Shown here: positions 8,642 to 17,310 of the stretch, piece after piece
How the letters are laid out: each line of letters opens with the position of its first letter
Numbering within the stretch: the stretch's first letter is position 1
Assembly (NCBI GenBank): GCA_016295795.1
Contig: JAEDKN010000004.1
Span: forward strand, 1 to 62,852
DNA: 62,852 bases
Source of the DNA: Bacilli bacterium
GTDB lineage: Bacteria > Bacillota_I > Bacilli_A > RF39 > UBA660
Direction of reading: 5' to 3'
Notes under the pieces: generated by a model
Told to the model about the DNA's origin: nothing
The model's database searches: none
The model's input: only the letters and a program-made list of their open reading frames with translations
Translations under genes and position numbers: made by a program

Positions 8642-9754
8642 ATGGATACTAAGGAAAAACAACTAGCAAAAACAATAGTAGATTATAGTCTAAATATTAA
8701 AAAAGGAGATAGAGTGCTTATTACTTATCAAAGTCTTGATGCAAATAACTTTGTAAAAGAATTAATAGCATCTATTTCCTCTAAAGATGCTATTGCGATG
8801 GTTAGTTATGAAGATGTGAGTTTATCTGCTTATTTAAAGCAAATAACAACCAGCAAAAGAATAGAACTAATTAAAAAATATAAAGAGTTTGAGCTTTCTA
8901 ATTTTGATGTGTTTATAAATATTAAATATAACATAAATGATTATGAAAATAAGTTGATTGATCCTAAAATTACACGAGAAATTCTAGAAAAAACATATGA
9001 ATCACATAATAAACTTGTAAATGAAAGACGATGGGTGCTCCTTAATTATCCATCTATTGTAGATAGTTACAAAGCAAAAATGACAATAGATGAATTTAAA
9101 AATTATTCTTTAGATGTAATGAATATAGATTATAGAGAATTAAGCAAAGATTTAAAACCACTAAAGAGATTAATGGAACAAACTGACAAAGTACGCATAA
9201 CTGCCCCTAATACAGATATTACCTTTTCAATTAAAGGAATGCCTATTATTCCATGTGTTGGAAATAGTAATTTACCAGATGGAGAAATTTATACTGCTCC
9301 TATAAAAAATAGTGTTAATGGTTATATTACTTATAATACTACAAGTACCTATAGAGGCGAAGTTTTTAAAAATATAAAATTAGAATTTAAAAACGGTAAA
9401 ATAATTAATGCTTATACTGATAAAGATAAACAAGAAAAATTATTAGATATATTTCAAACTGATGAGGGAGCTAGATACATCGGAGAGTTTTCTCTTGGAT
9501 TAAATCCTAAAATTTTAAATCCTATGGGAGATATATTATATGATGAGAAAATAATAGGAAGCATTCATTTTACTCCAGGAGCAGCATATAAAGATTGCTA
9601 CAACGGAAACGATTCATCGGTTCATTGGGATTTAGTTTTAATTCAAAGAAGTGAATATGGTGGAGGAGAAATATATTTTGATGATAAATTGATTAGAAAA
9701 GACGGATTATTTGTTTTAGATGAATTAAAGAAATTAAATTATGATTTGAAATAA
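8642..9754 (+). CDS. M29-family aminopeptidase (AmpS-like)
   Basis: Metallo-aminopeptidase of the AmpS/AmpII/PepS family. Likely metal ligands fall in D-G-E-I-Y-T-A-P (about 220), G-E-F-S-L-G (about 282), I-H-F-T-P-G (about 308) and H-W-D-L-V (about 331), in family order. The T-P-N-T-D-I-T-F core also matches (here A-P-N-T-D-I-T-F). 370 aa, about 40 residues shorter than typical members. ATG 8642 chosen because GAGGTG lies 6 nt upstream. It is monocistronic, ended by the hairpin at 9762. Cytosolic; role in peptide turnover. Confidence 0.88.
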   Translation: MDTKEKQLAKTIVDYSLNIKKGDRVLITYQSLDANNFVKELIASISSKDAIAMVSYEDVSLSAYLKQITTSKRIELIKKYKEFELSNFDVFINIKYNINDYENKLIDPKITREILEKTYESHNKLVNERRWVLLNYPSIVDSYKAKMTIDEFKNYSLDVMNIDYRELSKDLKPLKRLMEQTDKVRITAPNTDITFSIKGMPIIPCVGNSNLPDGEIYTAPIKNSVNGYITYNTTSTYRGEVFKNIKLEFKNGKIINAYTDKDKQEKLLDIFQTDEGARYIGEFSLGLNPKILNPMGDILYDEKIIGSIHFTPGAAYKDCYNGNDSSVHWDLVLIQRSEYGGGEIYFDDKLIRKDGLFVLDELKKLNYDLK

Positions 9755-9761
9755 ATAAATT

Positions 9762-9795
9762 AAAAAAATAAAAGAGTAGTTTCTTTTATTTTTTT
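9762..9795. terminator. Bidirectional terminator
   Basis: Fourteen-bp stem (AAAAAAATAAAAGA / TCTTTTATTTTTTT), 6-nt loop, between the convergent aminopeptidase and phosphoesterase-like genes. Confidence 0.8.
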
Positions 9796-10664
9796 CTTAA
9801 TCTATAAAAATTTATACTTGGATGATTAAACAAACGAATAGGGTAGTTATTTGTTCCAATCCCGCCTGTTATATATAAATTTGTATCTTCTAATTTATAA
9901 TATTCCTCATAATAATTCTTACTTCCATCAGGTTTTATCAATCCTCCCATATAAGGAAGTCTTATTTGACCATTTAAAGAGTTGCCTGACATTATTATCT
10001 CTGGTGAATTATATTTTATTATTTCTTTTGCTTTATCTGATTCATGTACAATATTTATTTTAAATAGTTCTTTATTATCTTTATAATCTATATCATATTT
10101 TTCTCTTATTCCTCTTAGAAGTATTGGAGTATTACTATTAAAATATATAAGTTCATCTTCCTCATCTAAAATCTTAAAACCGGATTTGTTTAATATATCA
10201 ACAACGGTTTCATCATCATATGATCCAACCACATAATATTTACCAACAGTTGAGTCAAGTTTTGTTAATGACTTTATTAGACTATCAATGTCGTCTTTTG
10301 TGAATGTATAATTCTTATGTTTTAATCCTCCGGTAAAAACTATTAAATCTGGTTTTAATTCATTTATTTGAAATATTAGTTTATCTATATTTATAGTGTA
10401 CTTATTATAATAAACATCTCCAAATTGAACTATTTTAAAGCCATGAAAGGATTCTGGCAAAGTAGAAAAATCAGGTGAATATTCTCTTACTGTAATATTG
10501 TTAGTTGCGATATACCTAATATAAGTTAAAAAACCGATAATTAATATAGCAAGTACAAAAATTATTTTAAAAAACTTTATAAGAAACTTTTTTCTTTTTT
10601 CTCTCTTTTCTAATTTATTAATTTTTTTTCTCGTCTTTTTATTCTTTTCTGTACGACTCAACAT
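9786..10664 (-). CDS. Membrane-anchored metallophosphoesterase-like protein with eroded active site
   Basis: 292 aa. A very basic N-terminus (about 1-33) is followed by one membrane helix (about 34-52) and a YaeI/calcineurin-like phosphoesterase domain facing outward. The fold landmarks are clear, but most metal ligands are replaced: DxH is D83-V-Y85; GD is G-G (112-113); GNHD is G-S-Y-D (147-150); GHxH is G-N-S-L (227-230). Only D83, D150 and H207 remain. The flanking G-Q-I-R-L-P is intact, so the homology is not in doubt. It overlaps the upstream CPBP gene by 7 nt. Probably a non-catalytic homologue; it is not a frameshifted pseudogene, since the frame is clean. Confidence 0.8.
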   Translation of the reverse strand: MLSRTEKNKKTRKKINKLEKREKRKKFLIKFFKIIFVLAILIIGFLTYIRYIATNNITVREYSPDFSTLPESFHGFKIVQFGDVYYNKYTINIDKLIFQINELKPDLIVFTGGLKHKNYTFTKDDIDSLIKSLTKLDSTVGKYYVVGSYDDETVVDILNKSGFKILDEEDELIYFNSNTPILLRGIREKYDIDYKDNKELFKINIVHESDKAKEIIKYNSPEIIMSGNSLNGQIRLPYMGGLIKPDGSKNYYEEYYKLEDTNLYITGGIGTNNYPIRLFNHPSINFYRLRKK

Positions 10665-11356
10665 ATAATCAACCCTACAACTAAAATATTCATAACAGTA
10701 ATTATAAAGTTATGTATCATATGCATAATTATCGGAATACAAATATTATCTGTTTTATAGTACATATAACTAAGTGAAATTCCTAGACTACAGTATGGAA
10801 TTAAATATAAATAGTCATATACATTCTCTATGGATAATACAACATGAAGTCCACCAAATACTATACCTGATACTATGACAAACAATAAATTATTTTTAAA
10901 AACTGTCCTAAAGGATTTTCTAAATACTAATTCTTCTACAATAGGGGCAAGTATCGCAGTATTTATAAGCATTAAATAAGGAGAAACAGAAATCATAGAT
11001 CTAATTGATTCTTCATTATTCGCAATTTCATTTGGAGATATCTTATTTATAATAACATTTGACGAAGCCATTAATATTAATCCAATCACCCAAATTTTAA
11101 AACCGATTTCTAAAAGTTCTGATTTATTTTCTTTAAATTTCTTTATATCATTTTTAATATCCTTGAAATAAAAAAGTATTAATATAAATGCGATTATTGT
11201 ATTTGAAAACAAAGTTAAGAGTATTTTCGTATTTCCTCCAATATTATTCGCATCAAGATTAAATATAAGAATTGGTATAACTTGAAATATCGAACCAAAG
11301 AAAAACAAAAGAAGCGCCAATACAAACTTTGAATATTTATTATATATATATTTCAT
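10658..11356 (-). CDS. CPBP-family intramembrane metalloprotease (Abi/CAAX-like)
   Basis: 232 aa, polytopic (about six to eight hydrophobic helices). The CPBP motifs are present: E-E-L-V-F-R (EExxxR), F-G-G-L-H (FxxxH) and H-M-I-H-N-F (HxxxN). Family members cleave within membranes or act in bacteriocin self-immunity; the substrate is unknown here. It lies upstream of and overlaps the phosphoesterase-like gene, so the two are probably co-transcribed. Confidence 0.85.
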   Translation of the reverse strand: MKYIYNKYSKFVLALLLFFFGSIFQVIPILIFNLDANNIGGNTKILLTLFSNTIIAFILILFYFKDIKNDIKKFKENKSELLEIGFKIWVIGLILMASSNVIINKISPNEIANNEESIRSMISVSPYLMLINTAILAPIVEELVFRKSFRTVFKNNLLFVIVSGIVFGGLHVVLSIENVYDYLYLIPYCSLGISLSYMYYKTDNICIPIIMHMIHNFIITVMNILVVGLIIC

Positions 11357-11442
11357 CTTATCATCCTACCTTATATTAATTGTAAGATTAACTTTTTAAA
11401 GTGTCAATAAATATCTCTTTTTTTTCATTTTATTTGTAAATA

Positions 11443-11473
11443 TTAACATATCTTAAAAACAATATGTTATAAT
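11443..11473 (+). promoter_or_regulatory. Promoter of the lipoprotein-murC unit
   Basis: TTAACA (5 of 6), 19 nt, TATAAT at 11468-11473 preceded by TGT (extended -10), 28 nt before the ATG. Confidence 0.6.
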
Positions 11474-11501
11474 GTATGAGTAATGGTTTATGAGGTGAAG
11501 T

Positions 11502-12056
11502 ATGAAAAAACTATTTAGAACTCTAATAATTGCTGTAATGTTAATTTTAATAGTAGGATGTGGTAAAAAGGATGCTACTAAAACAGTAAGTTATGATTAT
11601 ATTAAAGAAAATAATGGTGTTGTTTTTGGAGAATATGCAATCGCAATAGATGAAAAATATCAAGAAGGTCCTAGTTATGCTGTTTTTAAAGAAAAAACAT
11701 ATAATAGATATCAAAGAATTTTTAAATTAGAGAATTATGATACAAGTTATAGATTACTAGCAAGCGACAAATATTTATATACTATAAATAATTGTAGCAT
11801 TAGTGCTTATAATTTGAACAGCAATTTAAATAAAGTTAAAATGTTTATTGCTGATTTTGATATTCTAAAAGAAACTACATGTAATATAAATAAAATATAT
11901 GGCTTTTATGAAGGGTATATATATTTAGATTTATATAAAAACCAGGATGCTAATGAAATTACATGTTTAAAAATCAAGGAGGATTTGTCTTCCTATGAAA
12001 TTTTAGAAAATAGCGAGTCTTTACCAGAGGGATTGGATAATTATATTGAAAAATAA
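11502..12056 (+). CDS. Small lipoprotein, unknown function
   Basis: 184 aa. Type II signal peptide: KKLFR, a hydrophobic core, and lipobox L-I-V-G-C with the modified Cys at about residue 20. The mature part is Tyr/Lys/Asn-rich with about 25 tyrosine or tryptophan-like aromatic positions spread along short beta-like segments; no family is recognised. SD GAGGTG lies 6 nt upstream. It sits 27 nt before murC and probably shares its transcript, which would place it at the cell surface alongside wall synthesis (inference). Confidence 0.8.
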   Translation: MKKLFRTLIIAVMLILIVGCGKKDATKTVSYDYIKENNGVVFGEYAIAIDEKYQEGPSYAVFKEKTYNRYQRIFKLENYDTSYRLLASDKYLYTINNCSISAYNLNSNLNKVKMFIADFDILKETTCNINKIYGFYEGYIYLDLYKNQDANEITCLKIKEDLSSYEILENSESLPEGLDNYIEK

Positions 12057-12083
12057 TAAAATTATTATGAAAAGAGGGATTTT

Positions 12084-13388
12084 ATGAAATATTATTGTAT
12101 AGGTATTAAAGGTGCTGGAATGAGTACTTTAGCTAACATTTTAAGTGATTTGGGTAATGAAGTAAGTGGATATGATGATACAGTCAAATATAAATTTACT
12201 GAAGAAGGTCTAAATAAAAGAGGAATAAAAATATATCACGAAGCACATGATATTGATAAAGATACTATAGTAACTTATTCTAAAGCATTTTCCCAAAATC
12301 ATCCAGAAATTAAAAGAGTAAAAGAACTAGGACTTACTATGAAAGATTATAATCAAGTAGTAGGTGAAGTAACAGCTATGTTTGAGACAATTGGTATTAG
12401 TGGAACACACGGAAAGACTACCACAAGCCTTTTGGTAAGTAATATTTTAAATAACACAATAGGTTGTAATTATTTTGTTGGAGATGGTACCGGATTTGCT
12501 AATAAAGAAAATAAATTGTTTGTAATTGAATCAGATGAATTCAATAAACACTTTTTAGCATATCATCCTACTATAGCTGTTATAACAAATATAGAACTGG
12601 ATCATACCGAGTGTTATGATGGACTTGAAGATATAATAAATACTTTTGAAAAATTTGCTAATAAAGCTAATTTAGTTATTGCATGTGGAGATGACTCTAA
12701 TGTAAGAAAAATAAAATTTAAAAAAGATGTGATTTACTATGGATTTGATGAATCTAATAATGTGGTCGCAAAAAATGTAAAGCTAAATGATATGGGATCT
12801 AGTTTTGACGTTTATATAGATGGTAAATTCTTCGATACCTATGAACTTCCACTTTTTGGTAAGCACATGATATTAAATGCTTTATCTGCAATTATAATCG
12901 CAAATAAATATAATATAAGTAAAGAAGATATTAAGAAATATATTAAAGAATTTAAAGGTGCTAAAAGACGATTTAAAGAAGAAATATTAAGTGATTACAT
13001 AATAATTGATGATTATGCTCATCATCCTACTGAAATTAGTGTAACTATAGATGCAGCTCGTCAAAAGTATCCAGATAAAGATGTAATCGCAATATTTTTA
13101 CCAAATACTTATTCTAGGACAGAAGCATTAATGGAAGATTTTGCTAGTGCATTATCAAAAGCTGATAAAGCTTATATAATGGATATATATTGTGATAGGG
13201 AACAACAAAGTGATTATCCTGGCGTAAATTCTGACACATTGATAAGTAAAGTCCCTTCTTCTGAAAAAATAAGTATAGAAGACGTATCAAAATTATTAAA
13301 ACATAAAAATAGTGTGTTATGTTTTATGAGTTGTACTAACATATATATACTTTTAGATAAATTTAAAGAAATTGTTAGGAAGAATTAA
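12084..13388 (+). CDS. murC: UDP-N-acetylmuramate:L-alanine ligase MurC
   Basis: First amino-acid ligase of the stem peptide. Rossmann-like G-I-K-G-A-G-M-S (about 7-14) and P-loop G-I-S-G-T-H-G-K-T-T-T (about 107-117) are present. So are E-S-D-E-F (about 150), T-N-I-E-L-D-H-T-E (about 171) and D-D-Y-A-H-H-P-T-E-I (about 310), the MurC hallmark. 434 aa, full length. SD AGAGGG 8 nt upstream. The stop lies inside a terminator. Confidence 0.96.
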   Translation: MKYYCIGIKGAGMSTLANILSDLGNEVSGYDDTVKYKFTEEGLNKRGIKIYHEAHDIDKDTIVTYSKAFSQNHPEIKRVKELGLTMKDYNQVVGEVTAMFETIGISGTHGKTTTSLLVSNILNNTIGCNYFVGDGTGFANKENKLFVIESDEFNKHFLAYHPTIAVITNIELDHTECYDGLEDIINTFEKFANKANLVIACGDDSNVRKIKFKKDVIYYGFDESNNVVAKNVKLNDMGSSFDVYIDGKFFDTYELPLFGKHMILNALSAIIIANKYNISKEDIKKYIKEFKGAKRRFKEEILSDYIIIDDYAHHPTEISVTIDAARQKYPDKDVIAIFLPNTYSRTEALMEDFASALSKADKAYIMDIYCDREQQSDYPGVNSDTLISKVPSSEKISIEDVSKLLKHKNSVLCFMSCTNIYILLDKFKEIVRKN

Positions 13389-13407
13389 TTATAATTCTTT
13401 CTTTTTC
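13380..13407 (+). terminator. Terminator after murC
   Basis: AAGAATTA / TAATTCTT (8 bp), loop ATTA, followed by a T/C-rich tract (TCTTTTTC). Confidence 0.6.
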
Positions 13408-13451
13408 TTTATGTAAAATTATGATAATATAAGTGTGAAAGACGTGATTTT

Positions 13452-14327
13452 ATGAAAAATATTATTGTAATAGCTGGCCCAACTGGGGTAGGCAAAACTA
13501 AACTTAGTGTAGAACTTGCGAAAAGAATAAATGCAGAAATAATCAATGCTGATTCCATGCAAGTATATAAAAGATTAAACATAGGTACTGCAAAAATTAC
13601 TGAAAATGAAAAAGAAAACATTCCTCATCATTTATTTGATATAGTAAATCCTGAAGATATGTATACTGTTTTTGATTATCAAATAGATGGAAGAAATAAA
13701 ATAAAAGAAATATTAAATAGAGGCAAGAAAGTTATCATAGTAGGTGGAACCGGATTATATATAAAAGCACTTCTTTATAACTATGAGTTTAAAAAAGAAG
13801 ATAAAACTTACGACTTTAGTAATATGACAAATGAAGATTTGTTTTCTAAAATAGAAGAATATAATCCAGATATCAACATTCATATAAATAATAGAAAACG
13901 TTTAGAAAGATATCTTACCAAACTATTAAATAACAACATAGATTCTAATAATGGTAATGAGAAAGTTTATGACTTTTCTATTATTGGATTAACTACAGAA
14001 AGAGAAAATCTATATAATATAATTAATTCTAGAGTAGATAAGATGATAGACTCTGGTTTAATAGAAGAGGTAAAATCATTATATGATGATAATATACGTT
14101 CTAAGGCAATAAATACAGGAATAGGCTATAAAGAACTTTATCTATATTTTGACGGTAAAATCACTTATGATGAAGCAATAGACTTAATAAAAAAGAACTC
14201 TAGGAGATATGCAAAAAGACAATATACATTCTTTAATAATAAATTAGATGTAAACTGGTTTAAAACTAATTATGAAGATTTTTCTAAGACTATAGAAGAA
14301 GTCATAAAATTTTTAGAAGGAGAATAA
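13452..14327 (+). CDS. miaA: tRNA dimethylallyltransferase MiaA
   Basis: Transfers a dimethylallyl group to A37 of tRNAs reading UNN codons. P-loop A-G-P-T-G-V-G-K-T (about 7-15), the substrate loop N-A-D-S-M-Q-V-Y-K (about 34-42) and H-H-L-F-D-I-V (about 62) are classic. G-T-G-L-Y-I-K-A-L is at about 101 and the C-terminal R-R-Y-A-K-R-Q-Y-T-F-F at about 252. 291 aa. The rsmE start lies one base after the stop, so the two are coupled. Confidence 0.95.
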   Translation: MKNIIVIAGPTGVGKTKLSVELAKRINAEIINADSMQVYKRLNIGTAKITENEKENIPHHLFDIVNPEDMYTVFDYQIDGRNKIKEILNRGKKVIIVGGTGLYIKALLYNYEFKKEDKTYDFSNMTNEDLFSKIEEYNPDINIHINNRKRLERYLTKLLNNNIDSNNGNEKVYDFSIIGLTTERENLYNIINSRVDKMIDSGLIEEVKSLYDDNIRSKAINTGIGYKELYLYFDGKITYDEAIDLIKKNSRRYAKRQYTFFNNKLDVNWFKTNYEDFSKTIEEVIKFLEGE

Positions 14328-14328
14328 T

Positions 14329-15045
14329 ATGCAAAGATATTTTGTTAAAGTAAGAAACAACGATAATAGTTTTACTCTTTCTTCTGAGGATAGTTATCAT
14401 ATCACAAAGGTTATGCGTGCTAAATTAAAAGATTTAGTTGAAATAGTTAATAATAATACTGTCTATATATGTGAAATTTCAACTATAGATAATAATGTTA
14501 AATGTAGAATAAAAGATTCTCTTATAGACAATACTAATAATATTCCAAGTGTAACTGTCGCACAAAGCTTAGTAAAAGAGCAAAAGATGGATTATATATT
14601 ACAAAAATCTACCGAGCTAGGTGTAAATAAAATAATTCCTATAGAAGCAGAAAGAAGTATAATAAAAGCTAATGGTAAATCGGACAAAAAAATAGAGCGT
14701 TGGAATAAGATAGTAAAGGAAGCAAGCGAACAGAGTAAAAGAATTAGTATTCCAAAAGTATCAGAAATAAAGAATATAAAAGAACTAATTAAAGAGGAAT
14801 ATGACTATAAAATATTATGTAGTGTAAATGAGACGTCAACCACAATAAAAAAGGTATTACAAAATGCTACTATTAGTGATACAATATTAGTTGTAATTGG
14901 TCCTGAGGGCGGTTTTACAAAAGCAGAAGAAGAAACGTTAATAAATAATGGCTTTATATCTACTTCTTTAGGTAATAGAGTATTAAGAACAGAAACAGCT
15001 TCTTCATTTGTATTAAGTATTATTAATTACATATTTATGAGGTGA
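14329..15045 (+). CDS. rsmE: 16S rRNA (uracil1498-N3)-methyltransferase RsmE
   Basis: SPOUT-class methyltransferase. An N-terminal PUA-like region (about 1-70, with H-I-T-K-V-M-R) is followed by the trefoil-knot SAM site V-V-I-G-P-E-G-G-F-T (about 186-195) and L-G-N-R-V-L-R-T-E-T-A (about 213-223), the RsmE signature. 238 aa. SD AGGAG in the miaA tail. A membrane-anchored acidic gene follows 4 nt later. Confidence 0.94.
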   Translation: MQRYFVKVRNNDNSFTLSSEDSYHITKVMRAKLKDLVEIVNNNTVYICEISTIDNNVKCRIKDSLIDNTNNIPSVTVAQSLVKEQKMDYILQKSTELGVNKIIPIEAERSIIKANGKSDKKIERWNKIVKEASEQSKRISIPKVSEIKNIKELIKEEYDYKILCSVNETSTTIKKVLQNATISDTILVVIGPEGGFTKAEEETLINNGFISTSLGNRVLRTETASSFVLSIINYIFMR

Positions 15046-15049
15046 AATT

Positions 15050-15931
15050 ATGGATTTTATTATCAACTTTATATCAGAGAACGAATTTCTAATTATGGCT
15101 AGCTTATTTGGGATAATAGTCCTATTAACAATTATAATAACAATTACAGATGCAATTAATAGAAAAAGAAGCTTAAAAGCCGCTCGTGAATTACTAAAAG
15201 ATAGAAAAATCGATGTTATAGACGCTTTTAAAGAAAATATAGAAGAAGAGAAAAATCTTGAATATACCGATGATTTATCTCAATATAAAGATGTTTTAGT
15301 CGTTGAAGGTGAAGATAAAGTAGAAGAAATTAAATACGTAGAAGATGACGAAGAATTAGAAAAAACTAAAGCACAATTAGAACTTAAAAATTTAAAGGAA
15401 GAATTATTAAAAGCTGAGCTTGAAGAAAAAAATCAAATGCAAGAAAAAGAAAATATTCAAGAAGAGACAAAAGAAAAAGAAGAAATAATAGATGCATTTG
15501 AATCGAGCCAAGAAGAGAATGCTATTATAAGTTTAGAACAATTTAGTAAAGTAAGTGGTAAAATTTATGATGAAAATGAAGAGATTCAATATAAAGATGA
15601 GGGAAATGAGCCCATTTCTATTCAAGAATTAGAAGAATTATATAACACAAAAGAAATAAAAACACTTCCTTTAGATCAAGATTTCATAAGTGTTGATACC
15701 ACTGAAACTGGAAAAGAAGAAGATATAATAAAAACAGAAGATAATAAAGAAGAAACAACAAAATTCAAAAACAGTCCTATTATATCTCCTGTATTTGGAA
15801 TTAACACTGATGAAAGTTTAAACAATATCGAAGTAGAAAATACTGCAAATTTAGATAAATTAAGTGAAGAAATAAGAAAAACAAATGAAGTACTGAACAC
15901 TTTAAAAGAGTTAAGAAAAAATCTACAATAA
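15050..15931 (+). CDS. Membrane-anchored acidic coiled-coil protein, unknown
   Basis: 293 aa. One N-terminal membrane helix (about 14-34) is followed by a basic patch (NRKRSLKAARELLKDRK) and a long Glu/Lys-rich, low-complexity tail with coiled-coil propensity (about 95-150 and 265-293). The topology (helix first, cytoplasmic acidic tail) recalls scaffold proteins such as ZipA or EzrA, but no homology is seen and no function should be assigned. SD GAGGTG 6 nt upstream. Last gene of the miaA-rsmE transcript. Confidence 0.75.
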   Translation: MDFIINFISENEFLIMASLFGIIVLLTIIITITDAINRKRSLKAARELLKDRKIDVIDAFKENIEEEKNLEYTDDLSQYKDVLVVEGEDKVEEIKYVEDDEELEKTKAQLELKNLKEELLKAELEEKNQMQEKENIQEETKEKEEIIDAFESSQEENAIISLEQFSKVSGKIYDENEEIQYKDEGNEPISIQELEELYNTKEIKTLPLDQDFISVDTTETGKEEDIIKTEDNKEETTKFKNSPIISPVFGINTDESLNNIEVENTANLDKLSEEIRKTNEVLNTLKELRKNLQ

Positions 15932-15937
15932 CTATTT

Positions 15938-15967
15938 ATAAGAAGATTAGTATCTTCTTATTTTTTT
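15938..15967 (+). terminator. Terminator
   Basis: Perfect 10-bp stem ATAAGAAGAT / ATCTTCTTAT, loop TAGT, then T7. Confidence 0.88.
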
Positions 15968-15977
15968 CATAATTTTA

Positions 15978-15986
15978 TGATATAAT
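15978..15986 (+). promoter_or_regulatory. Extended -10 promoter of mtaB
   Basis: TGATATAAT, 34 nt before the ATG; no convincing -35, as often seen with extended -10 elements. Confidence 0.5.
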
Positions 15987-16019
15987 AAGCTATATTTATT
16001 TGAGATAGGAAGTAATAGT

Positions 16020-17288
16020 ATGAAATTTGGAATATATACACTTGGATGTAAAGTAAATACTTATGAAAGCGAATTTGTTAAAAGTTTATTAGAAAATCAT
16101 GGCTATGAATTTAGAAATTTTGATGATATTTGCGATATATATATTATAAATACATGCACAGTTACCAACACAAGTGATATTAAAAGTAGAAAAATAATAA
16201 GACAAGCTAGAAGAAGAAATAAAGATGCTTGTATTGTTGCAATGGGATGTTTTATACAAGCTAGTAGCGATAATATAATAGAAGATATAGATATAGCTTT
16301 AGGAAATAAGGACAAAAGTAGAATAGTAGATCTTATAGAACAGTATTTTGAAACAAAAAATAAAATAGTGGATTTAAAAGAAAATTTCGATGAAAAATTC
16401 GAAGATATGTTTATAGAAAAATATCAAAATAGAACGAGGGCATTTGTAAAAATACAAGATGGATGCGAAAATTTCTGTAGTTATTGCATAATACCTTATG
16501 TTAGAGGAAAATGTAGATCTAAAAATTTTGATCTTGTCATAAAAGAAATAAAAACACTTGTAGGAAATGGTTTTAAAGAGATTGTATTAACCGGAATTCA
16601 TACAGGAAATTATGGGGTAGACATTAATACTAATTTTGCTAGTTTATTAAATAGCATTGTACAGATTGAAGGATTGAAAAGACTTAGAATTTCCTCGATA
16701 GAAATAAATGAATTAACTGATGAGGTTTTAGAAATAATAAAGAATAATGATGTGATAGTTAATCATTTACACATCCCAATACAAGCAGCAAGTGATCATG
16801 TTTTAAAAATAATGAATAGAAAATATGATTTGGAATTTTTCCAAAATAGAATTAAAAAAATAAGAGAAATTAAAAAAGATATAAGTATAACTACAGATAT
16901 AATAGTTGGGCATCCTCTTGAAAGTGACGAAGATTTTAATTCTAGCATAGAAGTAATAAAAGAAATAGGATTTTCAAAAATACATGTTTTTCCTTATTCT
17001 AAAAGAAATGGTACTAAAGCTGCTGAAATGTTACAAGTTGATGAATCTATTAAAAAGGCTCGCGCTAAAAAATTGCTTGAACTATCAAAAGAATTAGAGA
17101 TTAATTATATGAATAAGTTTATAGGTAAAAATTTAGAAGTTCTAATAGAAACTTGTAATAGTGAATATTCTATTGGACATACAACAAACTATTTAAATGT
17201 AAAGATATACTCTAAAAAATATAAAAGTGAAGATTTAATAACTGTTAAATTAACCAAAATAGAATATCCATTTATAATTGGAGAATAA
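16020..17288 (+). CDS. mtaB: Threonylcarbamoyladenosine tRNA methylthiotransferase MtaB
   Basis: Radical-SAM enzyme that thiomethylates t6A37. The N-terminal UPF0004 domain carries three cluster cysteines (LGCKVN, N-T-C-T-V-T-N-T, M-G-C). The radical-SAM motif C-x3-C-x2-C lies in D-G-C-E-N-F-C-S-Y-C (about 150). The T-L-G-C-K-V-N-x-Y-E-S-E opening is typical of MtaB, not MiaB or RimO. A C-terminal TRAM-like region (about 365-422) is present. 422 aa. Confidence 0.93.
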   Translation: MKFGIYTLGCKVNTYESEFVKSLLENHGYEFRNFDDICDIYIINTCTVTNTSDIKSRKIIRQARRRNKDACIVAMGCFIQASSDNIIEDIDIALGNKDKSRIVDLIEQYFETKNKIVDLKENFDEKFEDMFIEKYQNRTRAFVKIQDGCENFCSYCIIPYVRGKCRSKNFDLVIKEIKTLVGNGFKEIVLTGIHTGNYGVDINTNFASLLNSIVQIEGLKRLRISSIEINELTDEVLEIIKNNDVIVNHLHIPIQAASDHVLKIMNRKYDLEFFQNRIKKIREIKKDISITTDIIVGHPLESDEDFNSSIEVIKEIGFSKIHVFPYSKRNGTKAAEMLQVDESIKKARAKKLLELSKELEINYMNKFIGKNLEVLIETCNSEYSIGHTTNYLNVKIYSKKYKSEDLITVKLTKIEYPFIIGE

Positions 17289-17310
17289 AAGGCTTATTTT
17301 AAGGCCTTTT
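17287..17310. terminator. Bidirectional terminator
   Basis: AAAAGGC / GCCTTTT with a 10-nt loop and T-rich tails on both strands, between mtaB and the convergent flippase gene. Confidence 0.65.
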
